DNA from: Euphorbia lathyris
Lineage: Eukaryota > Streptophyta > Magnoliopsida > Malpighiales > Euphorbiaceae
Assembly: GCF_963576675.1 (NCBI RefSeq)
Contig: NC_088912.1
Coordinates: forward strand, 57,126,395-57,190,394
Length of the DNA stretch: 64,000 nucleotides
Reading direction: 5' to 3'
Shown here: positions 23,061-34,143 of the stretch, piece by piece
How the letters are laid out: the number at the start of each line of letters is the position of its first letter
How positions within the stretch are numbered: the first letter of the stretch is position 1
Notes under the pieces: generated by a model
Told to the model about the DNA's origin: nothing
The model's input: only the letters and a program-made list of their open reading frames with translations
Databases searched by the model: none
Made by a program: the position numbers and the translations under genes

Positions 23061-23529
23061 GTTTTATTTTAAACACTAAAGACAATCTTGGAAATTTTGA
23101 TTTTAAGGCCGATGAAGCCATCTTTCTTGGCTACTCAACAAACAGTAGAGCTTGTAGGATTTTGCAATAAACGAACTCATGTACTTGAGGAATCAGTACA
23201 TGTTGAGTTTGATGAGACTAAGTGAAACTCAACATTGATTCAGAAGAAGAAGAATCAGCCTCGGTACCAACTGAGAACAACCAAGTTGTTGAACCTAATC
23301 CAATCGGTACCTCTGAAGGTAAAGTTGAATCTGAAATTAGCTTTGCTGATGAGAATCTTCCTGCAGATATTGTTGAAACACACATAGCAGAAGATAATAC
23401 TTTCCAAGAGAAGTAAGACTTCCCAGAGGCCACTCTGAGGAAAATATAATTGACATTGCCCAAAATAGCGTAAAGATCAAAAGTCAGTTAAGACGACTTC
23501 TGAATAGTATTGCCTTTGTCTCTTGCCTG

Positions 23530-24310
23530 GAAACTAAGAACTTTCCAAAAGCAGAAAATGATGAACATTGGATGATCGCGATGCAAGAGGAGGTTAATCA
23601 ATTCAGAAGGAATGATGTGTGGGACTTAGTTCCCCTTCCGAAGAACAAAAAGACTGTCAGAACTAGATGGATCTTCCGAAACAAGTTAGATGAAGAAGGA
23701 AATGTGACTAGCAACAAAGTAAGACTTGTTGCCCAAGGGTAAAGCCAACAAAAAGGTATTGACTACGGAGAAACTTTCGCTCATATATCAAGGTTAGAAG
23801 CTACACGAATCCTCTGTGCTTATGCTAGTTATAAGAATTTCAAATGGATGTAAAAAGTGCATTCCTCAATGGGTTCATAAACGAAGAGGTTTATGTAAAT
23901 CAACCTACTGGGTTCGAAGACCATATGCTTCCGAACCACGTTTATAAGCTTAAAAAGGCTCTGTATGGATTGAAACAAGCACCACCTGCTGGTATGAACG
24001 TTTGACAAACTTCCTTCTGACTAGGAACTTTGTCAAAGGCAAATCTGATATAACCTTATTTATCAAGAGGAAGGGTAAAGATACCCTCTTAGCACAAGTA
24101 TACGTTGATGATATAATTTTTGGTGCTACTGACGAGTCTCTTTATAGAGACTTTAGTAAACAAATCCAGAGTGAATTTGAAATGTCCATGATGGCAGAAC
24201 TCAGCTTCTTTCTTGGACTTCAAATTAAGCTAGGCAAAAATGGAGCATTCATTAGCCAAGCTACATATGCTAAGGAGATACTGAAGAAGTATGACATGGG
24301 GGCATTGTAA
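23530..24310 (+). pseudogene. Reverse transcriptase of the SIRE-type Copia
   Basis: Text in several frames reads WMIAMQEEVNQFRRNDVW, RTRWIFRNKLDEEG, then DYGETFAHISRLEATRI and the region with FKWMD-like motif A, broken by a stop. The frame 24002-24310 has LAQVYVDDIIFGATDESL, the intact YVDD motif, and FFLGLQIKLGKNG. Three or more frame breaks are present. Confidence 0.82.
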
Positions 24311-24394
24311 ACCAATCTCCACATCTATAGGCACATAAGTACTATTTTAGTAGATGAGTCAGGTAAGGCAGTAGACATCAAATTATATAGAGGT

Positions 24395-25047
24395 ATGATT
24401 GGCTCCTTACTTTATCTTACTGCTAGTAGGCCAGATATACAATTCTCAATATGCTATTGTGCTAGGTATCAATTTAAGCCTAAGAAATCACACTACGTAG
24501 CTGTGAAAAGAATCCTTAGATATTTGCAAAGTTCTGTGAATGCAAGCATGTGGTATCCCAACACCTCTAAGTTCACACTTAAAGGATACACTGATGCTGA
24601 CTATGGACGAGATAAGCTGGAACAAAAAATTACTTCTAGAGGATGTCACTTTCTCGGAAGCAGCTTAGTATCTTGGTTCAATAAGAAGCAATCCTCAGTG
24701 GATCTATCGACTGTAAAAGTTGAGTACATTACTGCTAGAAGCTGCGTTGCTCAAGTCCTATGGATAAAGCAACAGTTAGAAGATTTTGGAGTAAAATCGC
24801 AAACTATTGATGTCATATGTGACAAAAAAAACGCTATTGATCTTTCCAAGAATCCAATCCAGCATATCAAAATTAAGCATGTCAGTATAAGGCATCACTT
24901 CATTAAAGATCACGTCCTCAAGAAGGAAATAAAATTGATTTATGTACCCTCTAAAGTGTAACTAGCTGATATCTTCACCAAACCTCTAGCAAGAGAGCAA
25001 TTCTGCACTTTGAGAGAAGTAATAGGTATGTCTAATCCCATTCAATA
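24395..25047 (+). pseudogene. RNase H of the SIRE-type Copia
   Basis: MIGSLLYLTASRPDIQFSIC leads into KGYTDADYGRD (catalytic Asp), SWFNKKQSSVDLSTVKVEYI and CDKKNAIDLSKNPI. An in-frame stop at 24959 interrupts before LADIFTKPLAREQF, the normal Copia pol C-terminus. Confidence 0.83.
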
Positions 25048-25314
25048 GCTCTGAATGACATGTATATACACTCTGATAACGTGCTGATGATGAATTAGTT
25101 ATGAATCATACGTGTGCTTCTAATTGAATGCCACGTATTGTGATTCGCACGCGCATTGAATACCAGAACAACTAGAATGACGGTTAACTCTAGGTAATGA
25201 TTACCTAACATAACTCTGACTCTAGAAACTAGGTAATTATTGCTTTCACCTCTGACATTTGGCGTTCCACTGCCTCAAAACCTCTGATTTCAACGGTTGG
25301 AATTCCATGAGCAC

Positions 25315-25322
25315 TATAAATA
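25315..25322 (+). promoter_or_regulatory. TATA box of an internal promoter before ORF3
   Basis: cactataaatagggctgaaa lies about 100 bases before the ORF3 ATG (25419). A pyrimidine-rich tract (ctctctctctct, about 25372-25383) follows, as in plant core promoters and leaders. The 370-bp spacer between pol and ORF3 otherwise shows nothing coding. This is inference from sequence alone. Confidence 0.5.
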
Positions 25323-25418
25323 GGGCTGAAATCCTCTCATTTGTTTCTTACGCTAAAATTATTGCCTAAGACTCTCTCTCTCTAAAACCCTTCAGCACTT
25401 CTCTCTCTACCTACTAAA

Positions 25419-27847
25419 ATGGCTTCAACTAACTCCAGCAACTCTAACGCCTCTGCTAATTCCAACACCTCTGATGCGTCTTCAAATCTACATCTGATCA
25501 AGGAACGATCACCTTGAATCCGATGTACTAGGATATCTCAAAGATTCCAGTACAAAAATCCAGAACCTTTGACTAGGAATATATCAAGGTTACCGAGCCA
25601 TTTGCCTCCTAGTTCAAGAATATGAAATGGGAAATTTTCTGCAATCTTCCTAAGGATGTTTACTCCGAACTTGTCAAGGAATTCTACACAAATCTTTGCA
25701 TTCATCCCCAAGAACCAGATCACATTATTACCGTTGTTTAGGAAAAACCAATCCATTTTTTTCATCCAAATACCTAGTTGAGCTATTGAAGGTAGATCTC
25801 TAAGGGTCTGAACTTCGAAAAAGTGGTAATGAAAAGTCTGTTGAAGGCTCCCTAAGAAGTTCCTCACCCTAGAGGACCTCCATGGCGAACTCATAGCCAC
25901 TTCTCTTCCACAAAATCCTCGTCAAGCTCACTACTTCATAGTAAGATATGTGCATAAAGAATGGACCAATTAAATCTATATCCAGACTAGAGCTATGTAT
26001 CATGTGGCATCTTCTAAACAACAAGCCCCTGAACTTGCCTGTTCTGCTGATCTCAGCAATGAAGCATTGCCAACCTCAATTGGTCTTCGGATCCCTTATC
26101 ACCAAAATTTTGATAGACCAACAAGTCCCCATTCTAATCAACGTAGAAGTTGTTCAAGGTTCTCAAATTAATGAGAAGATCATTAATGGACCTGAACACA
26201 GCAAGCCTCGCAAGGTTGTTGATGATGCTGAAGGACCCAAGCTTTCGAAAATAATAATCAAAAGGAAAGCTTATGAACCAACTATTGCTTCTCCTCCTAA
26301 GAACATCACTAAGAGGCAACGTAAGTCCTCTATCCTCAAGGCGTCTGAGCCTATCAACCCAAATGTTGTTGAACCTTCCACCATTCCCTTCATCACTGAA
26401 CAAAATATAGCCTCTTCCCCTTCCCCATCTACCTCTGAGCAACCAGCTTCGAAGATAAACAAGAAGTCCTCCACCTCTGAGGCAACCAAACCTTTAACTG
26501 GTCTGACCCTTCCACCTTTAGCAATAGTTCCTCCTCCTTCTACCCCAAATCTTCTAAACAAACATAAGGCATACCACATTGAAAATATTACCTCAGTGCC
26601 CAAACCTTCTAAGTAATAATCTGTTCACTCGGCTGCTGAAAACTCACCCATCAAATTGCACACCAAAAGAAGGGTCAAAAAGACTTCTGGTAAAATCCAA
26701 ATTTTTGTTGAATCTCTCAAGCTCAAGCCTTTATCTTCTATTGAGGAAAATCCTGCAAGCAAGCATACTGAAAAATCCACTCATGACAATACTGATGTTG
26801 TGAATCCTGCAACTTCCCCATCCAACACTCTAGCTCCCGAAAATCAAACTACACAAATCCAAATAGAGACAAAGGAAAATACGACCTTTGATCAACCATC
26901 TCCTGATCAAGCCTCTGGAAAAACTATGCTGGCCTCTACTCCAACGGAGCAAGCCTCTGGATCAAAGACTGATGATGAGCCTCAAACTGTTTCCAAGCCA
27001 AAGTCTCCTCTGAAAGAGCAAACCACATCCACCTCTGAAAAACCAAAAGATGCCTCCACTTCTAACATTCTCCTGACAAACCAAACCTTCGGGTACATGA
27101 CTACTCTTCAGAAGGAAGTGATGAGCAACTTTGGGAAAAATTTGTTCCTTGCTGAAAAGAACATCAGTACTTCTAAGGCTTCATACCTGGATTCTCTCAA
27201 ATTTCCCCACGCCCGTGCTCAGCAAATTAATACAATCTCTGCTGGAGACATCATTGGGCTTGTTCAATCCTCTGATGCTCTGACTAAAAAAAAGGGCTGA
27301 CCTAAATCAGAAGCTCAAGGATCATCTCGCCCCTTCATCCGCCTCAAATCAGGTTGAAGCCCTCTGAAACCTTCAAATGTCCTATGCTCAAGTTCATGCT
27401 ATGGGGTCTTCTTCAACTGGGCCTTTCATGCCCTTATTCCTAACTACACCTTATGTGGGAGAAACTATTGTTCTACTGAATGAGCTTGCCTCCATTAAAA
27501 GCTTGCTTCATATAGTAGCTGCATTTGTTTCTCAACAGCGCACCCATACTTACGCTGATAGGATGTCAGTTATTCAACTTAGCATGATTCAGCATATGGA
27601 AATACTTGAAGCCACGAGTAAACATATTCCTATTGGGTTAGCTACTGCCAAAGAAGTTTCTACCCATCTCTCTACCGAGTTTTGGAAGATTGATGTCGAT
27701 ATTGTTGAAGTAAAAAATCTTATTGATCTGCTCTGTGATGACTCTCCTACTGAGTCACTCACTGAAACACTTCACTGTTTAGACTTGAACAAGAAATACC
27801 TAGACTCTATTGACAGCAAGGTCTCTGATATTCACTCTCTTCTTTAG
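25419..27847 (+). pseudogene. Third ORF in env position, plant-transposon-domain protein
   Basis: The start is MASTNSSNSNASANSNTSDA, a Ser/Asn-rich N-terminus. After several stops there is FCNLPKDVYSELVKEFYTNL, then LELCIMWHLLNNKPLNLPVL and VFGSLITKILIDQQVPI. These are blocks of the putative plant transposon protein domain that I know from Copia and gypsy extra ORFs. Next is a long Ser/Thr/Pro/Lys-rich tail (26160-27060) with basic clusters such as KRQRK, and a helical C-terminus ending DSIDSKVSDIHSLL. The piece frames are 25948-26616, 26656-27300 and 27377-27847. No clear signal peptide or membrane helix is seen. Function unknown. Confidence 0.7.
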
Positions 27848-27953
27848 AATCAGAACCAATCCATCCAGTAATTTGGCGCCCAGAACCGGAACATTGATCG
27901 TACACTTCTGAACGTTCACTCCAAGTATACAGCAGCTATTACTGATACTACCT

Positions 27954-28521
27954 TGATATCTTGCAAATTTTCCTTCACCGGAGTACGTCCCTATGAGGCG
28001 CCGTTGGGATCAGCCGGGGACACTCCGATGCCAAAGTCAGTAATATTCTTTAGAGAATAAAACAATAATCAGGAAGTATGGTTTAGAATAATGTACCTCA
28101 ATGCCTTGGGGCATGGCTATTTATACTAGGATTCTGTAACCATCAATTAGCAACTAAAAAGCCATTCATTTAATGTTTCTTTAATATAAGATTGTTACAT
28201 TATTTATATCTGGCCGTTAGCTCATTTATGGAGCTGTTTTTAGTCATTAATGATGTCAGTTTTCCTCTAGAAGTCAGCGTCGACGTCCTTGAGCTGATCA
28301 ATGCTGAATGGCGGGTCTTTTATCTCTGGCGGATGCGGACCTCATAAAGGCTTTTGGCCTTTACGAGGCGTATCTGTATATCGAGATTCCCTCAAGGCGT
28401 ATGACTTTCTTTATACGCCATCTAACTGGCGGACCTCGACAGGGAGATTTAAATGTTCTTTGGTCCTTTGATTATGAGGATCTTCAGGGATTTACCTTTG
28501 GATAATATTTGGACGTTATCA
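27954..28521 (-). repeat. 3' LTR of Tat copy 2
   Basis: It is 568 bp, ends tgatatcttgcaa and gttatca, and is collinear with 9080-9579. A ctatttatactagg sequence (about 28119) is the reversed TATA region. It runs into archaeal RNase H coding through the shared text ggacgttatcactg. Confidence 0.85.
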
Positions 28522-29070
28522 CTGCGACCATTTCTTGGGTGAATGATGGCTTTGTTTTTATTTCAAATGGGTAGGTGAGGTCTTCCCATTGATCTTTACT
28601 TAATGCCAGTTTTGCCAAGTGATCTGCTTCAGTGTTCGAATCTTGTAGGACATAGACCATTTCCCATTTGGCTTTTTCATTCTCCAGAATGGTGAGGATC
28701 CGTTTTGCTTCTTCCACGTATTTCAATAGGATCTCGTCCTTTACATTGAGGTCTTGATGACTTGGTTCACCATTAGCTTTGAATCCCTATATATCACCAC
28801 ACGTTCTGGAGTGATTTCCTTTAACCGGCGCAATCTAAGGATCAAAGCTTTATATTCCACTGCATTGTTAGTTGTTGGAAAATCTAACTTTGCTGCATAA
28901 TGTATTTTGATGTACTCTGGGCCTTTGATCACGACACCTACCCCCTACTCCCTCAGCGGATGACGCTCCATCGAGGTACATGGTCCACTCTTCTAGTTCG
29001 ATTTTTGGTGAATCAACGAACTCCTCTATGAACTCATTGATGAAATTTGCTAAGACTTGGCTTTTAAGAG
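28511..29070 (-). pseudogene. Archaeal-type RNase H, Tat copy 2
   Basis: The frames 28741-28932 and 28484-28726 give IKGPEYIKIHYAAKLDFP, NNAVEYKALILRL, then MVYVLQDSNTEADHLAKLAL. It matches copies 1 and 3. It is truncated at its C-terminus by the junction with the LTR. The YTDGSS start is split by a frameshift near 28945. Confidence 0.8.
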
Positions 29071-29093
29071 CGGTTCTTCATTCATAATAAAGG

Positions 29094-29423
29094 TCAAATT
29101 TGCCAAGGCGTATAGAACCTGCCTATAATTTCTGGTTTTTGCAATATCTTTCTCATGGGAATTCCCATTCGTACTACGACTGTATGTGCTTGAAAATATG
29201 GACGGAGGTGGATTGATGTTGTAACAACCGATATGGCCATTTTATCCAATTTTGAATATCTCGTCTCGGCATCTTTTAGCACCTTGCTCACGTAGTAGAT
29301 GGGGTATTGTTGCCCTTCTTCTTTTCGGATGATCATAGTGCATATGGCTCTATCTGTAACAGACACATACAAATACATGTCTTTTCCCTTGATTGACCTG
29401 CTCATTAAGGGTGATTCTGTCAA
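29094..29423 (-). pseudogene. RT-associated RNase H, Tat copy 2
   Basis: SRSIKGKDMYLYVSVTDRAI, then QQYPIYYVSKVLKDAETRYS, then YFQAHTVVVRMGIPMRKILQ. It is collinear with copies 1 and 3 and joined to the RT frame by a stop and shift at about 29425. Confidence 0.8.
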
Positions 29424-29426
29424 GAA

Positions 29427-30120
29427 CTACTTTATCCCCTGGAAGTCCTGCTGGCAATCTTCATTCCATTCAAACAGCTTTTTGATTGCCTCATAGAAGG
29501 GGAGGCATCTTCTGGCGAAACATGATATAAATCTTCCTAGAGCTATGATCCACCCATTCAAACGTTGCACTTCCCTTACATTCTGAGGTGCCTTCATCTC
29601 TAACACAGCTTTTACTTTATCTGGATTAACACCGACTCCTTTTTGGCTAATAACGTAGCTGAGGAATTTTCCTGAGGTTGCTCTAAATGTACATTTTTCA
29701 GGATTGAGTTTGATATTGTACCTGCGGAGCACCTCTAAGACTTCCCCGATGTCTGTTGCATACTTCTCCATTGTGGTACTCTTGATGATCATATCATCTA
29801 CATATACGGAGAAATTATCGTCATTTTTATTTTCAAATATCTTATTCATCATTCTGTGGTATGTAGCCCGTGCATTCTTCAGCCCAAAGGGCATTACTTT
29901 GAAGCAATATGTAGCCTGATGTGTGATGAATGAGGTCTTGAAGGAGTAAACTTCGTATCCCGCGGTTCCATCCACTAAAATGTCAATGCATGGTAGCGGA
30001 TTGTTATCCTTAGGACACGCCTTGTTCAGATCGGTAAAATCGATGCACATTCTATAAGATCTGCACGCTTTCTTGACAAGAACTACGTTCGCCAGCCATC
30101 GAGTATATATTAATTCTTTG
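29427..30120 (-). pseudogene. Reverse transcriptase, Tat copy 2, motif A deleted
   Basis: One open frame of 207 codons (29427-30050) has MCIDFTDLNKACPKDNNPLP, VMPFGLKNARATYHRMMNKI and NFSVYVDDMIIKSTTMEKYA. Where copies 1 and 3 read YSFTDVKSSYHQ or its equivalent, this copy reads GYEVYSFKTSFITHQ. About 18 codons carrying the motif A catalytic Asp are missing, in frame. The YVDD motif is intact but the enzyme should be dead. Confidence 0.88.
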
Positions 30121-30280
30121 ATAGCATCAGCTCTTTTGAGGTTGCGATTTCCTCTTCTATGGCTCTTTGCCTTTCAAGTCCATGCTTTCGCCTCTTCTAG
30201 GCCACGGGCGTTGCATCATCCACTATGTTCATCTCGCGAGTGATCACGTCTAAGCTCACCCCTGTTAATATTTCATTCCC

Positions 30281-30960
30281 TCAGGCAAAGACATTTTCAC
30301 ATTCCGTTAATGCCTTTGTGATATCTTCTTCTATTTCTAGCTTGAGCCCTTTAGCAATCTTCACCATCTTACCTTCAGCGAGAAGATACATCTCAGTGTC
30401 GCCTAACGTTGTGGTGATCGGCTCTTCATCCTCTCCCTCATCATCTTTAGCTTGTGAGCGAATGGATAATGAAGCCGAATATGTCTCTTGTGCCATCTTC
30501 TGACTTCCTCTGATCATAACTCCTCCTCTAGTTGTAGGGGCATACATTGTTAAGTGGCGGATGGAGATCAGCGTTGTGGCTTCAGAGGGGCATGGCCTTC
30601 CCAGAATAACATTGTATGCTAGTTGTCCATCCATGATGGAGAATTCTAAATCTCCTTTCCAAGTTTGGTCATCAGCTGCAATCTCACATTCTAATATTAC
30701 CTAGCCTTTGGTTTGGATTGTATGTCCAGTTACTCCCAAGATGACCACAATAGTTGTTTCTATCTATATGGGATCTATTTTCAGTTTGGCGAATGCTCTT
30801 CTAGTGATCACGTTACATAAACTGCCAGTGTCTATCATGATTCTCTTCATTTCCCAACCTTCAATGGTCATTGTAATTACCAAGGCATTTGCATGGGGAC
30901 TAATTGTGGGGCCTACTTCTGCAAAAGGGGTGTTGAGGGTCGTTTTGTCTAAGGCACGTC
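30281..30960 (-). pseudogene. Aspartic protease region, Tat copy 2
   Basis: IEGWEMKRIMIDTGSLCNVI carries the DTG active site. Then ITRRAFAKLKIDPI and, downstream, MDGQLAYNVILGRPCPSEAT with the ILGR block. The frame is broken between these blocks near 30700. Confidence 0.8.
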
Positions 30961-30999
30961 TTAGCTTTCTTTGTTGGTGGTTGGTATCCGGGCCCGCCA

Positions 31000-32823
31000 G
31001 CAATGATGTTGATAACCCTTTTGATTTTTTTTTGGGCTCTGACTTTTCCTTATCATCATCTTGATTTTTATCATTTTGGATGAACCTGTCAAGCTTGCCT
31101 CTTTCGATCAACCTTTCAATTTCTTTCGCTAGCTCCCAGCATGCTTTAGTTTCATGGCCATTTTTTCTGTGGAACCGACAGTATACTTTTGCGTTTCTTA
31201 CGATTGGTACATGCTCCCCCCCCCTTTGGTTCAGGATATGTAATGCCCCACTTGAATTTGCTTTTCTCTAGCCATAAGAGGATTTCCTACTTACGAGTGT
31301 TCAAGGCGTTGTCCTGCCTCTTAAATTCCTCATTCCTCTAGATAGCGAGTCAACAACCTTTTCTTTATCCTTCCGTTTGGATTCGCATCTTCCTTTCTTC
31401 TCTAGCGAATCAGGAATTCTATTGATGTCGTCTATCTCCATAAACCTTTTCCATCTTTCCATCAGCTCTACAAGGCTTCGTGGCTTGTGCATGACTAGCT
31501 TTTCTTGCAGTCTTTTACATCTGGTATTTTTTTATTATCGCCTTTATATCTGTATTGACATCAACATCTATAATTTTGCTGCAAAGCTTGTTCAAGTTGT
31601 CTATATATTCCCTGAGAGATTCCCCCTCTCTTTGTTTGAGCTCATACAACGTCCGACTAGATACAACAGGTGGTATGCTGCCTGCGAATTTTGCACAAAA
31701 CGCGTGGCTCAATTGTTCCCAGCTATCAATGGACCCAGCAGCAAGTGATTGAAACCAATTGTATGTTGATCCCTTCAGGGTTGTGGAGAACATTCTATAT
31801 AGGATCCATTCATTAGCTCCATAAATGTCCATCAGTTCCTTGTACTGTATTGTATGGGCTTCAGACTTCTCCTTTGTATTGAGGTAGGCTGGGAGCTTTG
31901 AATCGCCTGTCCGCTTCATATCTAAGGATTCGCACCATAAAAGGTGAATGCATGTTAACTTGATAGGCGTATCTTCCAGCTTTCTGCTCCTGCCTCTATA
32001 ATTCTTCTTGGACTCATGCTTCTACAGTAGCGTTAAACCACCATGGTGAAATCGATCCTTGATTTCTCCCTCTGTAGTTGTCACATCGAGGATCTGGTGA
32101 ATGCCTTAAACGGGAACGAGATCTATCTCTATATTGATGGGGATCTCGATGATATTTAGGCGAACGCTATGGGCGTGATTAGGATCTCTCTTGGTTTCTA
32201 GGATTCTCAGTTCCTACAATATGACCAGCATCATCTGCAATCTGTCCAGCTACCGTACCCTGCGTTTGGGGACCCGTTGCACCGCCAAATAAATTTCTTG
32301 GTGTCATAGTAGGCCCTGCTGTGGTGTAAGATGCCTTAATTTTGCCACGTCTGGGTCGAGAAGTTCCTGCTGGCTCCAAAAAGGAAGACTGTTCAGCTTT
32401 TATGCCTAAGACATATATCCTCTGGATTCTGAATTTGTCAAGCCTGCCCACAATTCTGATAACCTCCAGTTGCGCCAACTTGCCCTCCATGACCATGAGT
32501 TGGGGGTTTTCCACTTGTATTTCCTCCGACGGGTGGGTTTTGCAACATTTCTCTTACTCGTTCAACGGATTCGTTTCCCAAATCACGTCTAACAGATTCC
32601 ACAATTCGCTCCAGAAATGATACTGGCGAGAATTCATGCGCCGGCTGGATTACCCCATCTTTTGGAAGGGAAACATTTCTTGTGTAAGTTATGTTATTTC
32701 CAGGGTTATTTCCAGCTGAGAGATGAACTGAGGTTCCTACGGTAGATGGTGTTATGGGGGATCCCTATAGTGAGTGCGGTGCAGAGATTCCTCCGGTGGA
32801 AGGGTTGAGCCCTTCCGATGACA
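31000..32823 (-). pseudogene. gag, Tat copy 2
   Basis: The frame 31515-31919 reads YKELMDIYGANEWILYRMFS, TLKGSTYNWFQSLAAGSIDS and WEQLSHAFCAKFAGSIPPVV, the retrotransposon gag domain. The C-terminal part has MERWKRFMEIDDINRIPD, a run of nine G (31216-31224 read as C), and YCRFHRKNGHETKACWEL in the next frame. The N-terminus near 32823 reads MSSEGLNPSTGG. It is broken by several shifts. Confidence 0.8.
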
Positions 32824-32881
32824 TTTTGTGTTCGTGGTGCAAATTTTATTAATATGAGAACTCCACCTTCACCGCACCAAT

Positions 32882-32968
32882 TGATATCTTGCAGATTTTC
32901 CTTCACCGGAATACGTCCATGTGAGGCGCCATTGGGATCAGCCAGGGACACTTTGATGCCAAAGTCAG
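32882..32968 (-). repeat. 5' LTR remnant of Tat copy 2
   Basis: It starts tgatatcttgcagattttcc and matches 27954 on through ccaaagtcag, then stops. The following 87 bases (32969-33055, containing gagtagggtcgaatccac) match nothing else in the window. A candidate primer site attggtgcggtgaaggtgg lies just inside, on the minus strand. Confidence 0.82.
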
Positions 32969-33055
32969 ATGAGTGTCGAATTCACCAAAAATAAAAATAC
33001 CTACTCTTGGAATCCAAAAACTGTAGTAAATATGGAGTAGGGTCGAATCCACAGT

Positions 33056-34143
33056 TATCACAAACATATCCCAAAATAAAAAATAAAAATCATAAACACC
33101 ATCTTCTCCATTTCTCTTTAATTTCTTATTTATTTTCTTCTTTCTCTCTCTCATCTCTCATCTTTATTAATCTCTCTCTCTAAAATCAATTGAATTTTCA
33201 TCTCTTTCTAAATCTAATCTTTAATTAGCTTACTAATCTAAATCTATAGCCAAATTAACCTAATTTTTTTTTATTAAACTACAACAGCAATTTTTTAATT
33301 GAGACCACAAACTGCCCGATCCATGTCATTTATGGGTACGCACGAGTATTTAGCTCCTGAGATAACAGGGGGGATTGGCATGGAAGTGCGGTGGATTGGT
33401 GGACATCTGGTATATTCTTGTACGAGTTGCTTCTTGGTAGGACGCCATTCAAAGGGACATGAAACAGGGAGACCTTATTCAATGTTGTAGGTCAGCCACT
33501 AAAATTCCCAGAGGGTTCCTCCCTAAGTTTTGCTGCTAAAATTTGATTCGTGGTCTACTCGCAAAGGATCCCCAAAAGAGATTAGGATTCAAAAGAGGCG
33601 CAACCGAAATTAAACAACATCCTTTTTTCGCAAGTGTTAATTGGGCACTTTTTCGCACCACTCATCCTCCACAAATTCCAAAATCACTCGAACTTTCTGC
33701 ATTCAACTCCTGCTTGATTCCAACTCACGTGATTCTTGGTCCTAGCTACCTAGCTATTTTCTCTCATATGCTTTGCACCTCAGGAGCTTACTGAATTACA
33801 ACACCTTCTCCAGCTCAATCCAACTTTTCTTTTTTATAATTTCATAAATTCATACTAATCAATTCTTCAATTAAATCGTTGATTATTTCTTACATTCATC
33901 ACTTTTTAATTGATCTAGTCTAATAAAAAAATTGGGTTAATTTTGTCATAGATTTAGAGTAATAAGTTAATTAAAGGTTAGATTTAAAAAAGAGATAAAA
34001 ATTTAATTGATTTTAGAGAGAAATTAACAAAAGGAGAGAGATAAGAGAGAGAAAGAAGAAAATAAATAAGAAATTAAAGAGAGATGTAGAAGATGGTGCT
34101 TTTGATTTTGATTTTTGATTTTGTGATTTGTTTGTGATAATTA
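33056..34143. mobile_element. Inverted-repeat element carrying a kinase gene fragment (Pack-MULE-like)
   Basis: The left arm, about 33056-33296, begins ttatcacaaacatatcccaa. It is repeated in reverse on the right, about 33880-34143. The shared text includes caccatcttct, tttcttatttattttcttct and aaatctatagcc or aaatctatgac. Between the arms lies a piece of protein kinase coding sequence. Long terminal inverted repeats around a host exon fragment are the mark of Pack-MULE-type gene capture. Outer ends and target duplication were not found, and the left arm seems cut by the junction with Tat copy 2. Confidence 0.65.
33297..33720 (+). pseudogene. AGC-VIII (D6PK/PINOID-type) protein kinase fragment
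   Basis: It reads [17 protein letters not shown], the end of the activation segment with APE. In the next frame comes [20 protein letters not shown], then NRETLFNVVGQPLKFPEG, and then [39 protein letters not shown] and PPQIPKS. This is the C-lobe of plant AGC group VIII kinases. The N-lobe, ATP site and HRD loop are absent. Frameshifts near 33380 and 33535 and a stop at 33534 show decay. It is a captured, non-functional fragment. Confidence 0.82.

Larger units (their letters stand above)
19905..27953 (+). mobile_element. SIRE/Maximus-type Copia with env-position ORF, 3' truncated
   Basis: The order is 5' LTR, tggtatcagagc primer site, gag with CCHC knuckle, protease, integrase, RT, RNase H, then a long third ORF at the position of the env-like ORF in SIRE/Maximus elements. 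The integrase-before-RT order marks Copia. No 3' LTR is seen; Tat copy 2 begins at 27954, inside or just after ORF3. Confidence 0.85.
27954..32968 (-). mobile_element. Tat-lineage retrotransposon, copy 2, internally deleted
   Basis: Minus-strand order: LTR remnant (32882-32968), gag, protease, RT, RNase H, archaeal RNase H, then directly the 3' LTR (27954-28521). Integrase, 3' untranslated region and antisense ORF are all missing. The right end is cut off 87 bases into the LTR, so no target duplication can be checked. It inserted into or next to the end of the SIRE-type Copia. Confidence 0.88.

Noticed and set aside
26134..26603. Minus-strand ORFs opposite the SIRE third ORF
   Set aside because: Shadows of the Ser/Pro/Lys-rich sense frame; composition and lack of motifs argue against coding.
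25419..27847. Endogenous retrovirus envelope gene
   Set aside because: It occupies the env position of SIRE-type elements but I see no signal peptide, membrane anchor or cleavage site; the recognisable domain is the plant transposon domain.
33040..33056. tRNA-like gggtcgaatccac text
   Set aside because: Only a T-arm-like phrase; no acceptor, D or anticodon arms fit around it. No tRNA gene was found in the window.
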